A program made the position numbers and the translations under genes. DNA of 64,000 nucleotides from Burkholderiaceae bacterium (GTDB taxonomy: Bacteria; Pseudomonadota; Gammaproteobacteria; Burkholderiales; Burkholderiaceae_F), in NCBI GenBank assembly GCA_022843955.1, contig JALHMQ010000002.1, positions 271,987-335,986 on the forward strand, given 5' to 3'. The stretch's first letter is position 1. Every line of letters starts with the position of its first letter. This document shows positions 8,063 through 17,244 of the stretch, piece by piece. The notes beneath the pieces were generated by a model. It worked only from the letters and a program-made list of their open reading frames with translations. It was not told the origin of the DNA and ran no database searches.

Positions 8063-8833
8063 TCAATGCCCCAGGATCTTCGACAGAAAGTCCTTGGTGC
8101 GATCGCTCTTCGGGTTGTTGAAGAACTCGGTCGGGGTGTTCTGCTCGACGATCTGGCCCTGGTCCATGAAGATCACGCGGTCGGCCACCGCCTTGGCAAA
8201 GCCCATCTCGTGCGTCACGCACAGCATGGTGATGCCACCCTTGGCCAGCTCGATCATCACGTCGAGCACTTCCTTGATCATCTCCGGGTCGAGCGCGGAG
8301 GTGGGCTCGTCGAACAGCATGATCTTGGGCGTGAGGCACAGCGCGCGGGCAATGGCCACGCGCTGCTGCTGGCCACCTGACAGTTGCAGTGGGTACTTGC
8401 CGGCCTGCTCGGCGATGCGCACGCGCTTGAGCTGTGTCATCGCGCGTTCCTCGGCATCCTTCTTCGGCATCTTGCCGACCCACATCGGCGACAACGTGAG
8501 GTTCTCCAGCACCGTCAGATGCGGGAACAGGTTGAACTGCTGGAACACCATGCCGACTTCCTTGCGCACCTTCTCGATCGCCTTGACGTCGTCGGACAGT
8601 TCGGTGCCAGCGACCACCAATTTGCCTTGCTGGTGCTCCTCGAGCCGGTTGATGCAGCGGATCAGGGTCGACTTGCCCGAGCCCGACGGGCCGCAGATGA
8701 CGATGCGTTCGCTGCGGCGTACGTGCAGGTCGATGTCGCGCAGCACGTGGAAGTTGTTGCCGTACCACTTGTTCACCTTGTCGAAGGCGATGATGTTGTC
8801 GGTGGCGGCAGCGGTGGCTGGAACGGCGCTCAT
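8063..8833 (-). CDS. aapP: Polar amino-acid ABC importer, ATP-binding subunit AapP
   Basis: The product has 256 residues, the usual size for AapP/GlnQ ATPases. Walker [10 protein letters not shown] lies at about 48-56, Q-loop [10 protein letters not shown] near 100, signature [15 protein letters not shown] near 155 and Walker [12 protein letters not shown] near 180. It powers uptake through AapQ and AapM using AapJ-bound L-amino acids. The start MSAVPATA was chosen because the upstream extension is not conserved-looking. It is the last gene of aapJQMP, 31 bases after aapM. Confidence 0.93.
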   Translation of the reverse strand: MSAVPATAAATDNIIAFDKVNKWYGNNFHVLRDIDLHVRRSERIVICGPSGSGKSTLIRCINRLEEHQQGKLVVAGTELSDDVKAIEKVRKEVGMVFQQFNLFPHLTVLENLTLSPMWVGKMPKKDAEERAMTQLKRVRIAEQAGKYPLQLSGGQQQRVAIARALCLTPKIMLFDEPTSALDPEMIKEVLDVMIELAKGGITMLCVTHEMGFAKAVADRVIFMDQGQIVEQNTPTEFFNNPKSDRTKDFLSKILGH

Positions 8834-8864
8834 GCGGGCCTCGTCGATTGCGTGGGCAAAACTG

Positions 8865-9968
8865 CTATCGGGTCTTGCTGCGATTGAGCTGCTTTTCGAT
8901 CCACAGGCTGTAACGTGACATCGCAAAGCAGAAAACGAAGTAGATCGCGGTGATGAACAGATACGCCTCGATCTTGAACGGGCGCCAGTCGGCGTCGGAG
9001 TTGAAGGCCAGTCCGGTGGAGCCCGTCAGCTCATACAGCGACACGATGGTGACGAGCGAGGTGTCCTTGAAGATCGAGATGAAGTTGTTCATGATCCCCG
9101 GCACCACGAGTGCCAGCGCCTGCGGCAGCACGATCTTGCCCTGCGTCTGCCAGTAGGACATGCCAAGCGACTGCGCCGCCTCCACCTGGCCGTTGGGAAT
9201 CGCCTGCAGGCCGCCGCGGATCACCTCGGCCATGTAGGCGGCGGCAAACAGCGTGATCCCCACCAGCACGCGCAACAGTACGTCGATGGTCACGCCTTGC
9301 GGCATGAACAGCGGGAACATGAAGCTCGCCATGAACAGCACCGAGATCAGCGGCACGCCGCGGACCAGCTCCACATAGATGGTGCAGAAGGTCCGGATCG
9401 CAGGCAGGTCGGACCGCCGCCCCAGCGCCACCAGCACCGCCAGCGGAAACGCGAACACGATGGACAGCGTGGCGAGCATGATGGTGAGCGGCAGGCCACC
9501 CCACTGATCGGTGGTGACCTCGGTCAGGCCGAACCAGCCGCCGCGCATGAGCACGAAGAACGCCGCCAGCACCACCACCCACAGCACCACCAGCCACTTG
9601 TTCCACAGCGGTCGTGTGCAGCTGGCCACCAGCAGGCCGAGCATCAGTGACGTGGCCACCAGCGGTCGCCACTGTTCGGCGTACGGATAGCGGCCGAAGA
9701 TCACCAGTCGGTACTTCTCGGCAATCGCACCCCAGCAGGCACCGGTGCCGCGCGCCGCCTGGCATGCATCGGCGTCGGTGCTGAACACCGCCTGCAGCAC
9801 CGCCCAGTTGATGAGGGCCGGCAGATAGATCACCGCCAGGGCGATGATGATTACCGTGGTGAGCGCACTCTTCCAGTCGGCGAACAAGTTGGTGCGGATC
9901 CACGGCACCAGACCTTCGGTCTTGATCGGTGCCGGACGCGGCGTGATGGGGTCGAAGCTCGCGCTCAT
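8865..9968 (-). CDS. aapM: General L-amino-acid ABC importer permease AapM
   Basis: The product has 367 residues. After a hydrophilic N-terminus, several transmembrane helices include an extra hydrophobic pair typical of the Aap family. The C-terminal permease domain carries the EAA-type loop ([24 protein letters not shown]), which contacts AapP. The start MSASFDPI at 9968 was preferred over an upstream ATG, because the added residues are Arg-rich and not conserved-looking. It is third in aapJQMP. Confidence 0.92.
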   Translation of the reverse strand: MSASFDPITPRPAPIKTEGLVPWIRTNLFADWKSALTTVIIIALAVIYLPALINWAVLQAVFSTDADACQAARGTGACWGAIAEKYRLVIFGRYPYAEQWRPLVATSLMLGLLVASCTRPLWNKWLVVLWVVVLAAFFVLMRGGWFGLTEVTTDQWGGLPLTIMLATLSIVFAFPLAVLVALGRRSDLPAIRTFCTIYVELVRGVPLISVLFMASFMFPLFMPQGVTIDVLLRVLVGITLFAAAYMAEVIRGGLQAIPNGQVEAAQSLGMSYWQTQGKIVLPQALALVVPGIMNNFISIFKDTSLVTIVSLYELTGSTGLAFNSDADWRPFKIEAYLFITAIYFVFCFAMSRYSLWIEKQLNRSKTR

Positions 9969-10081
9969 GCGTTTTCTCCGCGCGCGGCGCGCCGACCATG
10001 TCCGCTCAAGCAAAGCTGGAATGGACCGGGATGGGTTGAAGCCAAGCCAGTGGTCGAAGCGAACTTCCCACACCGCCTCAG

Positions 10082-10118
10082 CCCTTCCCCCGGTTCGAGC
10101 CCAGGGGCTCTTGAAGGG
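10082..10118. repeat. Hairpin in the aapQ-aapM spacer
   Basis: In the 192-base gap between aapQ and aapM, CCCTTC pairs with GAAGGG, enclosing GAGCCC/GGGCTC with a two-base loop. It may tune relative expression or mRNA decay. No T-run follows. Confidence 0.35.
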
Positions 10119-10160
10119 CAGGGGAAAACACAAAGCGCCCGCGACCCGTCGCGTCTCATC

Positions 10161-11354
10161 TCATCGCTCCTTGATCGCCGCGCGCTTGTTGTACCAACCC
10201 ATGAATGCCGACGTGAGCAGCGACGTCGTCAGGTACACCAGCATGATGATCGCGATGCACTCGACCGCACGACCGGTCTGGTTGATCGCCGTGTTGCTGA
10301 TCGACACCACGTCCGGGTAGCCAATCGCCACCGCGAGCGATGAGTTCTTGGTGAGGTTGAGGTACTGGTTGGTCATCGGCGGGATGATCACGCGCAGCGC
10401 CTGCGGCAGGATCACCAGCCGCATGCTCTGCCCGCGCGACAGGCCGAGCGAGCTGGCTGCCTCCACCTGGCCGTGAGCGACCGACTGGATGCCGGCACGC
10501 ACCACCTCGGCCACGAAGGCGGCCGTGTACATCACGAGGCCGAACAGCACGGCGAGGAATTCGGGCGTGGCGATCATGCCGCCCTCGACCATCACCTCAG
10601 CCTGCTTGGGGATGTTCCAGGCAGTCGGCGCGCCACCGAGCAGCCAGCCGACGAAGGACACCACGAGAACGATCGCCACGCTCGGCAGGACAGTCGGCAA
10701 CGCGTTGCCGGTAGCCTCGAACCGCTTGCGTGCCCACTGTCGATACAGGTAGGCGACGACCAGGCCGACCACCGCGCCAATCACGGCCAGACCCTGGCCA
10801 AGTCCCCACACCGGCGCCGGGACGGCCACGCCACCCTTGCTGAGGAAAAACAGATCGGCGATCGACCAAGCCTCGTAGGTGGCCGGCAGCACCTCGGTGA
10901 ACAGCAGGTACCACATGAGCAGTTGCAGCAGGATCGGCACGTTGCGGAACAGCTCGACATAGCCGTAGCACAGGCCGCGCACGATGGCGTTGCGCGCAAA
11001 ACGGCCGATGCCCACCAACGTGCCGATCAGCGTGGTGATGACGATGCCGATGATCGCCACGCGCAGCGTGTTGAGGACGCCCACCAGGAACGCCTTCCAG
11101 TAGGGATCGAGGGCGTCATAGTTGATCAGCATCTCGCCGATATCGAAGCCGGCCGGACCGAACAGGAAGTCGAAGCCGCTCTGGATGCCACGCGTGCGCA
11201 TGTTGAGCAGCGTGTTGTGCGCCAGGAACCAGACGACGAAGACGATCGCCGACAAGGCAACCACCTGGTAGACCAAGCCGCGCACGTACTGGCTGCGCCA
11301 CGACCAGTCCCGCTTCTTGGGCGGCTGGCGCGGCGCGACGCTGGTGCTCGCCAT
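10161..11354 (-). CDS. aapQ: General L-amino-acid ABC importer permease AapQ
   Basis: The product has 397 residues, close to the usual 400 of AapQ. It has a cytoplasmic N-terminus, a first helix (VVALSAIVFVVWFLAH), a characteristic periplasmic insert, and a C-terminal permease domain with VEAASSLGLSRGQSMRLVILPQAL as the ATPase-coupling loop. The start is supported by GGAGGAGCG just upstream. It forms the channel with AapM. The gap to aapJ holds a strong palindrome. Confidence 0.93.
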   Translation of the reverse strand: MASTSVAPRQPPKKRDWSWRSQYVRGLVYQVVALSAIVFVVWFLAHNTLLNMRTRGIQSGFDFLFGPAGFDIGEMLINYDALDPYWKAFLVGVLNTLRVAIIGIVITTLIGTLVGIGRFARNAIVRGLCYGYVELFRNVPILLQLLMWYLLFTEVLPATYEAWSIADLFFLSKGGVAVPAPVWGLGQGLAVIGAVVGLVVAYLYRQWARKRFEATGNALPTVLPSVAIVLVVSFVGWLLGGAPTAWNIPKQAEVMVEGGMIATPEFLAVLFGLVMYTAAFVAEVVRAGIQSVAHGQVEAASSLGLSRGQSMRLVILPQALRVIIPPMTNQYLNLTKNSSLAVAIGYPDVVSISNTAINQTGRAVECIAIIMLVYLTTSLLTSAFMGWYNKRAAIKER

Positions 11355-11410
11355 CGCTCCTCCTGACTTGCGTTTCTTATGTGGGATGCGGACCGATGGG
11401 ACCGCTCACC

Positions 11411-11442
11411 TCTGAACAGCGCGGCGCGCCGCGCTGTTCAGA
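11411..11442. promoter_or_regulatory. Perfect 32-bp palindrome between aapJ and aapQ
   Basis: The arm TCTGAACAGCGCGGCG is followed immediately by its exact reverse complement, with no spacer. Transcribed from aapJ, it folds into a very GC-rich hairpin 123 bases past the aapJ stop and 57 before the aapQ start. Such structures after binding-protein genes often raise binding-protein mRNA over permease mRNA by partial termination or 3' protection. A dimeric protein site is the alternative. Confidence 0.6.
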
Positions 11443-11564
11443 GATGCCTGCGCGTTGGCAGGCCAGCCGACAGGCGCCCAGTTGCGACGCCCGTCGGCCT
11501 TCAAGCCTCTAGCGACTTCGCCGCACTAGTCGCAGCCCGCTGCACGGGCCGCGACCGACGCGGA

Positions 11565-12599
11565 TCAGCGCACGGGCGGTGCGTACATCAGGCCGCCCTT
11601 GCTCCACAGGTTGTTGGTACCGCGCGGCAGGTTCAGCGGCGTCTTCGGCCCGACATTGCGCTCGAAGATCTCGCCATAGTTGCCGACGGCCTTCAGCGCG
11701 TTGAACATCCAGTTCTTATCCAAGCCGAGCAGCTTGCCGGTGTCCTCGGTCTTGCCGAGCAGCCGCAGCACCACCGGGTCGGTGCTCTCCGCCATCAACT
11801 TGTCGACATTGGCCTGGGTGACGCCATACTCCTCAGCCTCGATCAAGCCGTACACCACCCACTTGACGATCGCAAACCACTCGTCGTCACCGCGGCGAAT
11901 GGACGGTCCAAGCGGCTCCTTTGAAATCAGCTCGGGCAGGATGACGTGATCCGCCGGGTTCTTGGCCTCCTTGTTGCGCACCGAGGCGAGGCCGGACGCG
12001 TCCGTCGTGTAGGCCTGGCAGCGGCCGGAGAAGTAGGCACCGGTGGCGGCTTCCACCTTCTCGAACACCACCGGCTTGATGCCGAGGTTGTTGGCGCGCG
12101 AGTAGTCGGTCAGGTTCTTTTCGGTCGTGGTGCCGGACTGCACGCACACGGTCGCACCCTTCAACTGCTTTGCGCTCTTGATCTTGCTCTTGACCGGCAC
12201 CATGAAGCCCTGGCCGTCGTAATAGGTGACACCGGTGAAGTGCATGCCGAGCGACGCATCGCGCGTCAAGGTCCATGTCGTGTTGCGCGACAGGACGTCG
12301 ATCTCACCCGACTGCAGCGCCGTGAAACGCTGCTGCGCGTTCAGCGGCACGAACCGCACCTTGGTGCCGTCGCCGAGGGTCGCTGCAGCGATCGCCCGGC
12401 AGATATCCACATCCAGACCGGACCAGTTGCCCTGGCTATCGGCAGCCGAGAACCCGGCCAGACCGGTATTCACGCCGCAGATCACCTGGCCGCGTTGCTT
12501 GATCGTGTCCAGATTCTTACCGGCGTGGGCCGGCAGCACGGTCAGTGCGCCGGCGGCGAGCAGGCCACCCAGGGCCAGCTTGTTAGCGAGCTTCATCAT
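11565..12599 (-). CDS. aapJ: General L-amino-acid ABC importer periplasmic binding protein AapJ
   Basis: The product has 344 residues, near the usual 341. The Sec signal is LALGGLLAAGALTVLPAHA. The mature protein has the family-3 solute-binding fold (VRFVPLNAQQRFTALQSGEIDVL, ATVCVQSGTTTEKNLTDY). It captures polar L-amino acids in the periplasm and hands them to AapQM. The start MMKLANK has GGAG ten bases upstream. It is the first aap gene, divergent from an orphan binding-protein gene across a 439-base region. Confidence 0.94.
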   Translation of the reverse strand: MMKLANKLALGGLLAAGALTVLPAHAGKNLDTIKQRGQVICGVNTGLAGFSAADSQGNWSGLDVDICRAIAAATLGDGTKVRFVPLNAQQRFTALQSGEIDVLSRNTTWTLTRDASLGMHFTGVTYYDGQGFMVPVKSKIKSAKQLKGATVCVQSGTTTEKNLTDYSRANNLGIKPVVFEKVEAATGAYFSGRCQAYTTDASGLASVRNKEAKNPADHVILPELISKEPLGPSIRRGDDEWFAIVKWVVYGLIEAEEYGVTQANVDKLMAESTDPVVLRLLGKTEDTGKLLGLDKNWMFNALKAVGNYGEIFERNVGPKTPLNLPRGTNNLWSKGGLMYAPPVR

Positions 12600-13038
12600 C
12601 TTGAGTTTTCTCCAAAGGGACGCTGTTCGGCGGACGCCGACCCCAACGAATGATCGTTCGGCACATGACCGACACGGGGCGGGGCAATGTATCACCGGGG
12701 TCGATGCATGGAGCATGCCAAGCGAAGTCGGCAACGCTCGGAGCCACCCTTCGCGTGCCGCACCTGCAACAGCGCGACGCAGCAGATCGTTAACCCTGAT
12801 GCGGATCTTGCGGGGGCGTTGGACATGTCCGCGTCGACTGGCGCGGACGCCGCCGTCCGCATCGCGGCGCTGCGCGGCGGCCCGTATCTTCTCTCGCGAC
12901 ATGCCGAATACCGCAGCGCAGCAGCGCAGGCGGGAGCCGGTCGGGCGCATCGGCAAAGCAGACGGGTGGGCAAACCTGCGGCTGCAGCCTACATTTAGGG
13001 TCCGTTGCCCAGCGTTGTCGCCGGGTCGTCCTTCCGAG
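12600..13038. promoter_or_regulatory. Divergent upstream region of aapJ and an orphan binding protein
   Basis: This 439-base gene-free stretch lies between two divergent starts and must hold both promoters. A small inverted repeat AACGA-ATGA-TCGTT lies at 12645-12658, about 46 bases above aapJ, and could be an operator. No convincing sigma-70 pair, RNA gene or small gene was found. Confidence 0.4.
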
Positions 13039-14004
13039 ATGTCGATGCGCTGCTTCCGATCCTCCCTGCCCTCGATGCGCCGCCTCACAGGCGCCTGCCA
13101 GCTGACGCTCGCGGTATTTGCCGCCGCATGGCTCACGATGCCAGTCGCCGCGCAGGCCCAGGCCGCCGCCAAGGCGGCCGACACCCGGCCAACGCTGCAG
13201 CGCGTCCGTGATTCGGGCGTGCTGCGTCTGGGACACCGAACCGATGCCCTGCCCTTCGCCTACCTGGACGCGTCCAAGCGGCCGATCGGCTACGGCGTGG
13301 ACATCTGCAACGAAGTGATCGCCGTGCTGCGCCGGGACCTGAAGCTGGCGCAGCTGCGGGTCGACTACGTTCCGGTGACCGCTGCCAACCGCATTGCACT
13401 GATCCGCGAGGGCCGCATCGACATGGAATGCGGGCTGACCGTCAACAACCCCGAGCGACGCGCCGAGGTGAGCTTTGCAATGCCGTACTACTTCGCCGGC
13501 CCGCGCATTCTGGTGCCGGTCAGTTCGCCGATCAAGGACTTCAGCGACCTGAACAACCGCAAGGTCGGGTCGGCCAAGGGCGCCAATGCGGTGCCGATCC
13601 TGCGTGACCGCATCGACCGCGGCGTGCTCAAGGGCACGCAGCTGATCGAGTTTGCCAACAACAACGAGGCGTTTGCGGCACTGGCACGGCAAGAGGTCGA
13701 CGCTTTCGTCACCATCGACAACCTGCTGTTCGCCTACCGCGCCACCGCGCCCAAGCCGTCGGACTGGCACGTGGTCGGCAATCCGCTGGTGGTGGAGCCG
13801 GTGGCGATCATGCTGCGCAAGGACGACAACGAGTTCAAGGCCGCCATCGACCGCGCCCTGGCAGGCCTGATGCTCGACGGCGTGGCTGCCCGCCTGTACA
13901 CGCGCTGGTTCCTGCAGCCGGTGCCGCCGAGCAACGTGGTGGTGGACATTCCGCTCGGTGCGGTGCTGCGCGACCAGTTCCGCTGGCCGGGCGACCGGCT
14001 CTGA
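13039..14004 (+). CDS. Orphan family-3 amino-acid-binding periplasmic protein
   Basis: The product is up to 321 residues. The Sec signal ends VAAQAQA. The mature protein has the GltI/ArtJ-type fold: VLRLGHRTDALPFAYLD, ICNEVIAVL, LTVNNPERRAEVSFAMPY, KVGSAKGANA, EVDAFVTID. Glutamate/aspartate is a likely ligand, by overall resemblance only. No permease or ATPase adjoins it. It may dock on AapQM or on a transporter elsewhere. ATGs at 13045 and 13075 are alternative starts, and no strong ribosome site distinguishes them. Confidence 0.82.
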   Translation: MSMRCFRSSLPSMRRLTGACQLTLAVFAAAWLTMPVAAQAQAAAKAADTRPTLQRVRDSGVLRLGHRTDALPFAYLDASKRPIGYGVDICNEVIAVLRRDLKLAQLRVDYVPVTAANRIALIREGRIDMECGLTVNNPERRAEVSFAMPYYFAGPRILVPVSSPIKDFSDLNNRKVGSAKGANAVPILRDRIDRGVLKGTQLIEFANNNEAFAALARQEVDAFVTIDNLLFAYRATAPKPSDWHVVGNPLVVEPVAIMLRKDDNEFKAAIDRALAGLMLDGVAARLYTRWFLQPVPPSNVVVDIPLGAVLRDQFRWPGDRL

Positions 14005-14029
14005 TCGCAGTTGCTCTGACCACCACCGT

Positions 14030-15862
14030 TCAGGCCGCCGGCGCTTCGTCGCGCTCGCGGCTTTGCATCGACCACAGGCGGGCGTAGGCGCCGCCGCGAT
14101 CCAGCATTTCTTCGTGGGTGCCGCGCTCGACGATGCGGCCGTGGTCGAGGACGAGGATCTGATCCGCGTGCACGATCGTTGATAAACGGTGCGCAATCAC
14201 CAATGTGGTGCGCGCGGTCGAGATCGCTTCCAACTCGGTCTGGATCACTCGCTCGGTGTGCGAGTCGAGCGCCGAAGTGGCCTCGTCGAAGATCAGGATC
14301 GCCGGGTTCTTGAGCAGCGTGCGCGCGATCGCCACCCGCTGTTTCTCGCCGCCCGACAACTTCAAACCGCGCTCGCCGACCATCGTGGCGTAGCCGTCGG
14401 GCAGACGCTCGATGAACTGGTGAATGTGCGCGCTGCGGGCGGCGGCGATCACTTCATCCCGGCTTGCGCCCGGCTGGCCGTAGGCGATGTTGTACTCGAT
14501 CGTGTCGTTGAACAGCACAGTGTCCTGCGGCACGATGCCGATGGAAGCGCGAAGGCTGTGCTGCGTCACGCTGCGCACGTCCTGCCCGTCGATCAGCACG
14601 CGGCCGCCATTGACGTCATAGAAGCGAAACAGCAGCCGCGCCAGCGTGCTCTTGCCCGATCCGGTCGCGCCCACCACCGCCGTGGTGCTGCCCGCCGGCA
14701 CCTCGAAGTCCACCCCGAACAGCACCTGGCGGCGCGGGTCGTAGCCAAAGTCCACCTGCTCGAAGCGGATACCGGCACCGCGCAAGGCGAGCGGCCGCGC
14801 GTCCGGTGCATCGGCAATCTCGCGGTTCTGGTCGAGCAGACGGAACATGCGATCCATGTCGGTGAGCGCCTGCTTGATCTCGCGGTAGATCACGCCGAGG
14901 AAGGACAGCGGCACATACATCTGCAGCATGAAGGCGTTGACCAGCACCAGGTCACCGAGCGTCATGCGCCCTTCCGCCACGCCGACCGCTGCGCGCCACA
15001 GCATCAGCGTCAGCCCGATCGCGATGATCAGTTGCTGGCCGGCGTTGAGCAGATTGAGCGACTGCTGGCTCTTGATCGCCGCCTCCTCCTGCTCGCGCAG
15101 CGTGCCGTCGTAGCGGCGGGCTTCGTAGTCCTCGTTGCTGAAGTACTTGACCGTCTCGAAGTTCAGCAGCGAATCCACGGCGCGCGAGCTGGCCTTGGAG
15201 TCGAGCTCGTTCATCTCGCGCCGGAAGCGCGTGCGCCAGTTGGTGACGATCACCGTGAAGGTGATGTAGATCGTGAGGCTGACACCGACGATCACCGCGA
15301 ACCAGATCTCGTAGTTCAGCAGCAGGTAGCCCAGCACCAGCGACAGCTCGACGAAGGTGGGCAGGATCGAGTACAGCGTGAAGCTGATCAGCGACGAGAT
15401 GCCGCGGATGCCGTGGTCGATCTCGCGCGTCACGCTGCCGGTGCGGCGTTCCAGGTGAAAGCGCAGGCTCAGCGCATGCAGATGGCGAAACGTCTTCAGC
15501 GCAAGCGTGCGCACCGACGCCTGCGTCACGCGGGCGAAGAAGAACTCGCGCAGTTCGGTGAAGATCGAGGTCGACAGCCGCAGCAGGCCGTAACCAACGA
15601 TCAGCAGCAGCGGCACGCCGAGGACGGCACCCACCTTGCCGAAGTCCGGCGCCTGGGTGAACGCGTCGACGATGTGCTTGAGCAGCACCGGCACGCCAAC
15701 CACCGCGACCTTGGCACCGATCAGGCACGCAACCGCAAACAGCACCCGGCCGCGATAGGCCCACAGGTACGGCAGCAACATGCCCAGTGTCTGCCAGTCG
15801 TTCCGCGTTTCGCCCGGCTGCGCCGCCAGGCGCGGTTCGCCGCCGCCGCTGCGGCCCCTCAT
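14030..15862 (-). CDS. Atm1-type ABC exporter (fused membrane and ATPase domains)
   Basis: The product has 610 residues. Six transmembrane helices (about 30-320) are followed by an ATPase domain with Walker A GATGSGKST, signature LSGGEKQRVAIARTLL and Walker B LIFDEATSALD. The membrane part resembles Atm1/HMT1 exporters, which move glutathione-linked sulfur or metal conjugates and work as homodimers. The substrate here is not shown by the sequence. It is divergent from a thioesterase gene across 116 bases. Confidence 0.85.
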   Translation of the reverse strand: MRGRSGGGEPRLAAQPGETRNDWQTLGMLLPYLWAYRGRVLFAVACLIGAKVAVVGVPVLLKHIVDAFTQAPDFGKVGAVLGVPLLLIVGYGLLRLSTSIFTELREFFFARVTQASVRTLALKTFRHLHALSLRFHLERRTGSVTREIDHGIRGISSLISFTLYSILPTFVELSLVLGYLLLNYEIWFAVIVGVSLTIYITFTVIVTNWRTRFRREMNELDSKASSRAVDSLLNFETVKYFSNEDYEARRYDGTLREQEEAAIKSQQSLNLLNAGQQLIIAIGLTLMLWRAAVGVAEGRMTLGDLVLVNAFMLQMYVPLSFLGVIYREIKQALTDMDRMFRLLDQNREIADAPDARPLALRGAGIRFEQVDFGYDPRRQVLFGVDFEVPAGSTTAVVGATGSGKSTLARLLFRFYDVNGGRVLIDGQDVRSVTQHSLRASIGIVPQDTVLFNDTIEYNIAYGQPGASRDEVIAAARSAHIHQFIERLPDGYATMVGERGLKLSGGEKQRVAIARTLLKNPAILIFDEATSALDSHTERVIQTELEAISTARTTLVIAHRLSTIVHADQILVLDHGRIVERGTHEEMLDRGGAYARLWSMQSRERDEAPAA

Positions 15863-15978
15863 CGTGCCGTCCTGGCGCCGTCGGCGCCCCTGCCCTGTCT
15901 TTTCATGGCGGCGATTATCCTCTGCCGCCTCGGTGACCCGGCATGCGGGCCACTCAACGACACCGAACTGGAACCCCG

Positions 15979-16377
15979 ATGACCGACCGGACCTGCCTGC
16001 CCGACGGCATGCCCATGCTGCGCGTGATGCCGATGCCTGCCGATGCCAACATTCACGGCGATGTCTTCGGTGGCTGGATCATGGCGCAGGTCGACATCGC
16101 CGGCGCGGTGCCGGCAGCGCGGCGCGCCAACGGCCGCGTCGCCACGGTGGCGGTGACGAGCTTCCAGTTCAAGAACGCCGTGTTTGTCGGCGACCTGCTG
16201 AGCTTCTACGCGCACGTGCTCAAGACCGGCACCACCTCGATCACGGTCGAGGTCGAGGTCTATGCCGAACGCATGCGACTGGAAACCGAGGTGGTGAAGG
16301 TGACCGAGGCGACCCTCGTCTACGTCGCCACCGGCGAGGACCGCAAGCCGCGGCCCCTGCCGCCGCTGCCGGCGTAG
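15979..16377 (+). CDS. YciA-type acyl-CoA thioesterase
   Basis: The product has 132 residues, one hot-dog domain. The motif ANIHGDVFGGWIMAQVDIAG holds the catalytic Asp and the helix-capping Gly residues of YciA-type thioesterases. These act as hexamers on short- and medium-chain acyl-CoA. The start MTDRTCL was chosen over upstream ATGs because it matches the usual length. It is tail-to-tail with the phosphodiesterase gene, only six bases apart. Confidence 0.9.
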   Translation: MTDRTCLPDGMPMLRVMPMPADANIHGDVFGGWIMAQVDIAGAVPAARRANGRVATVAVTSFQFKNAVFVGDLLSFYAHVLKTGTTSITVEVEVYAERMRLETEVVKVTEATLVYVATGEDRKPRPLPPLPA

Positions 16378-16383
16378 GCGCGA

Positions 16384-17199
16384 TCAGTCGATCAGCTTGC
16401 CGCCGACGCGGAACGGATACGGCCCGTCGAAATCGCCCACGTAGGCCGAGTGCGTCACCAGCGTCTGGCCGTTCCACCAGTGCAACTGGAAGCCCGGTGG
16501 CTCGAGGATGTAGTTGTCGGCGGCGTTGGGCGCGATGTCGAGCGCGACCTGGTGCGCCGGGCTGGGGCAGGTGCTCGCCACGGTGCCGGCAAAGCGCGCG
16601 GTGATCGGCCGGTGCAGGTGGCCGGCGATCACCCGCTCCACCTGCGGGTGGCGCGCAATCACCGCCGCCAGTTCGCCGGCACCGGACAGCGAGATCCGAT
16701 CCATGTGGCCGATGCCGGTGATGAACGGCGGGTGGTGCAGCGCCACCACGGTGGGCTTGTCGGGCGCGAGCGCCAGCGTGCGGTCCAGCCACGCGAGCCG
16801 CTCGCCGCACAGCGTGCCGCCGCCCTGCATCGGGATCACCGTGTCGAGCGCGACGATGCGCAGCGGATGATCGTCGATCGCGTACTGCACGAACGGCTTC
16901 CACTGGCGCAGGTACGGATGGTCCGGGAACGATGCGCGCAACTGCACCCGTTCGTCATGGTTGCCGGGCATCAGGTACAGCGGCATCGTCAGCGGTGCCA
17001 GCAGTTCACGCAGCAGCGCGTACTCGTCGGCGCGACCGAAGTCGACCAGATCACCGGTGACGATCACCGCGTCGGGCCGCTGCGGCAGCTTGAGGACCTG
17101 CGCCACGCAACGCTCGAGCATGGCGGCGGTGTCGACGATGCCGTAGGCAAGCTTGCGGTCGGCCTTGATGTGGGTGTCGCTGATCTGGCACAAGAGCAT
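16384..17199 (-). CDS. Calcineurin-type phosphodiesterase (CpdA/GpdQ-like)
   Basis: The product has 271 residues and no signal peptide. All metal-binding motifs of class III cyclic-nucleotide phosphodiesterases and GpdQ are present: SDTHIK, TGDLVDFG, PGNHDER, LHHPPF and AGHLHRP. It hydrolyses phosphodiesters with two metal ions. It is the last gene after an ABC importer, 45 bases downstream of its ATPase. That suggests it cleaves an imported phosphodiester rather than acting in cAMP signalling, but this is inference. Confidence 0.85.
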   Translation of the reverse strand: MLLCQISDTHIKADRKLAYGIVDTAAMLERCVAQVLKLPQRPDAVIVTGDLVDFGRADEYALLRELLAPLTMPLYLMPGNHDERVQLRASFPDHPYLRQWKPFVQYAIDDHPLRIVALDTVIPMQGGGTLCGERLAWLDRTLALAPDKPTVVALHHPPFITGIGHMDRISLSGAGELAAVIARHPQVERVIAGHLHRPITARFAGTVASTCPSPAHQVALDIAPNAADNYILEPPGFQLHWWNGQTLVTHSAYVGDFDGPYPFRVGGKLID

Positions 17200-17244
17200 G
17201 ATGAGTCGGCGGTCAGAGGTCGGAAGTCAGGGTCAGGGTCAGGG

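Noticed and set aside
14189..15982. 597-codon plus-strand frame
   Set aside because: His/Arg/Gln-rich shadow of the Atm1-type exporter, no recognisable domain.
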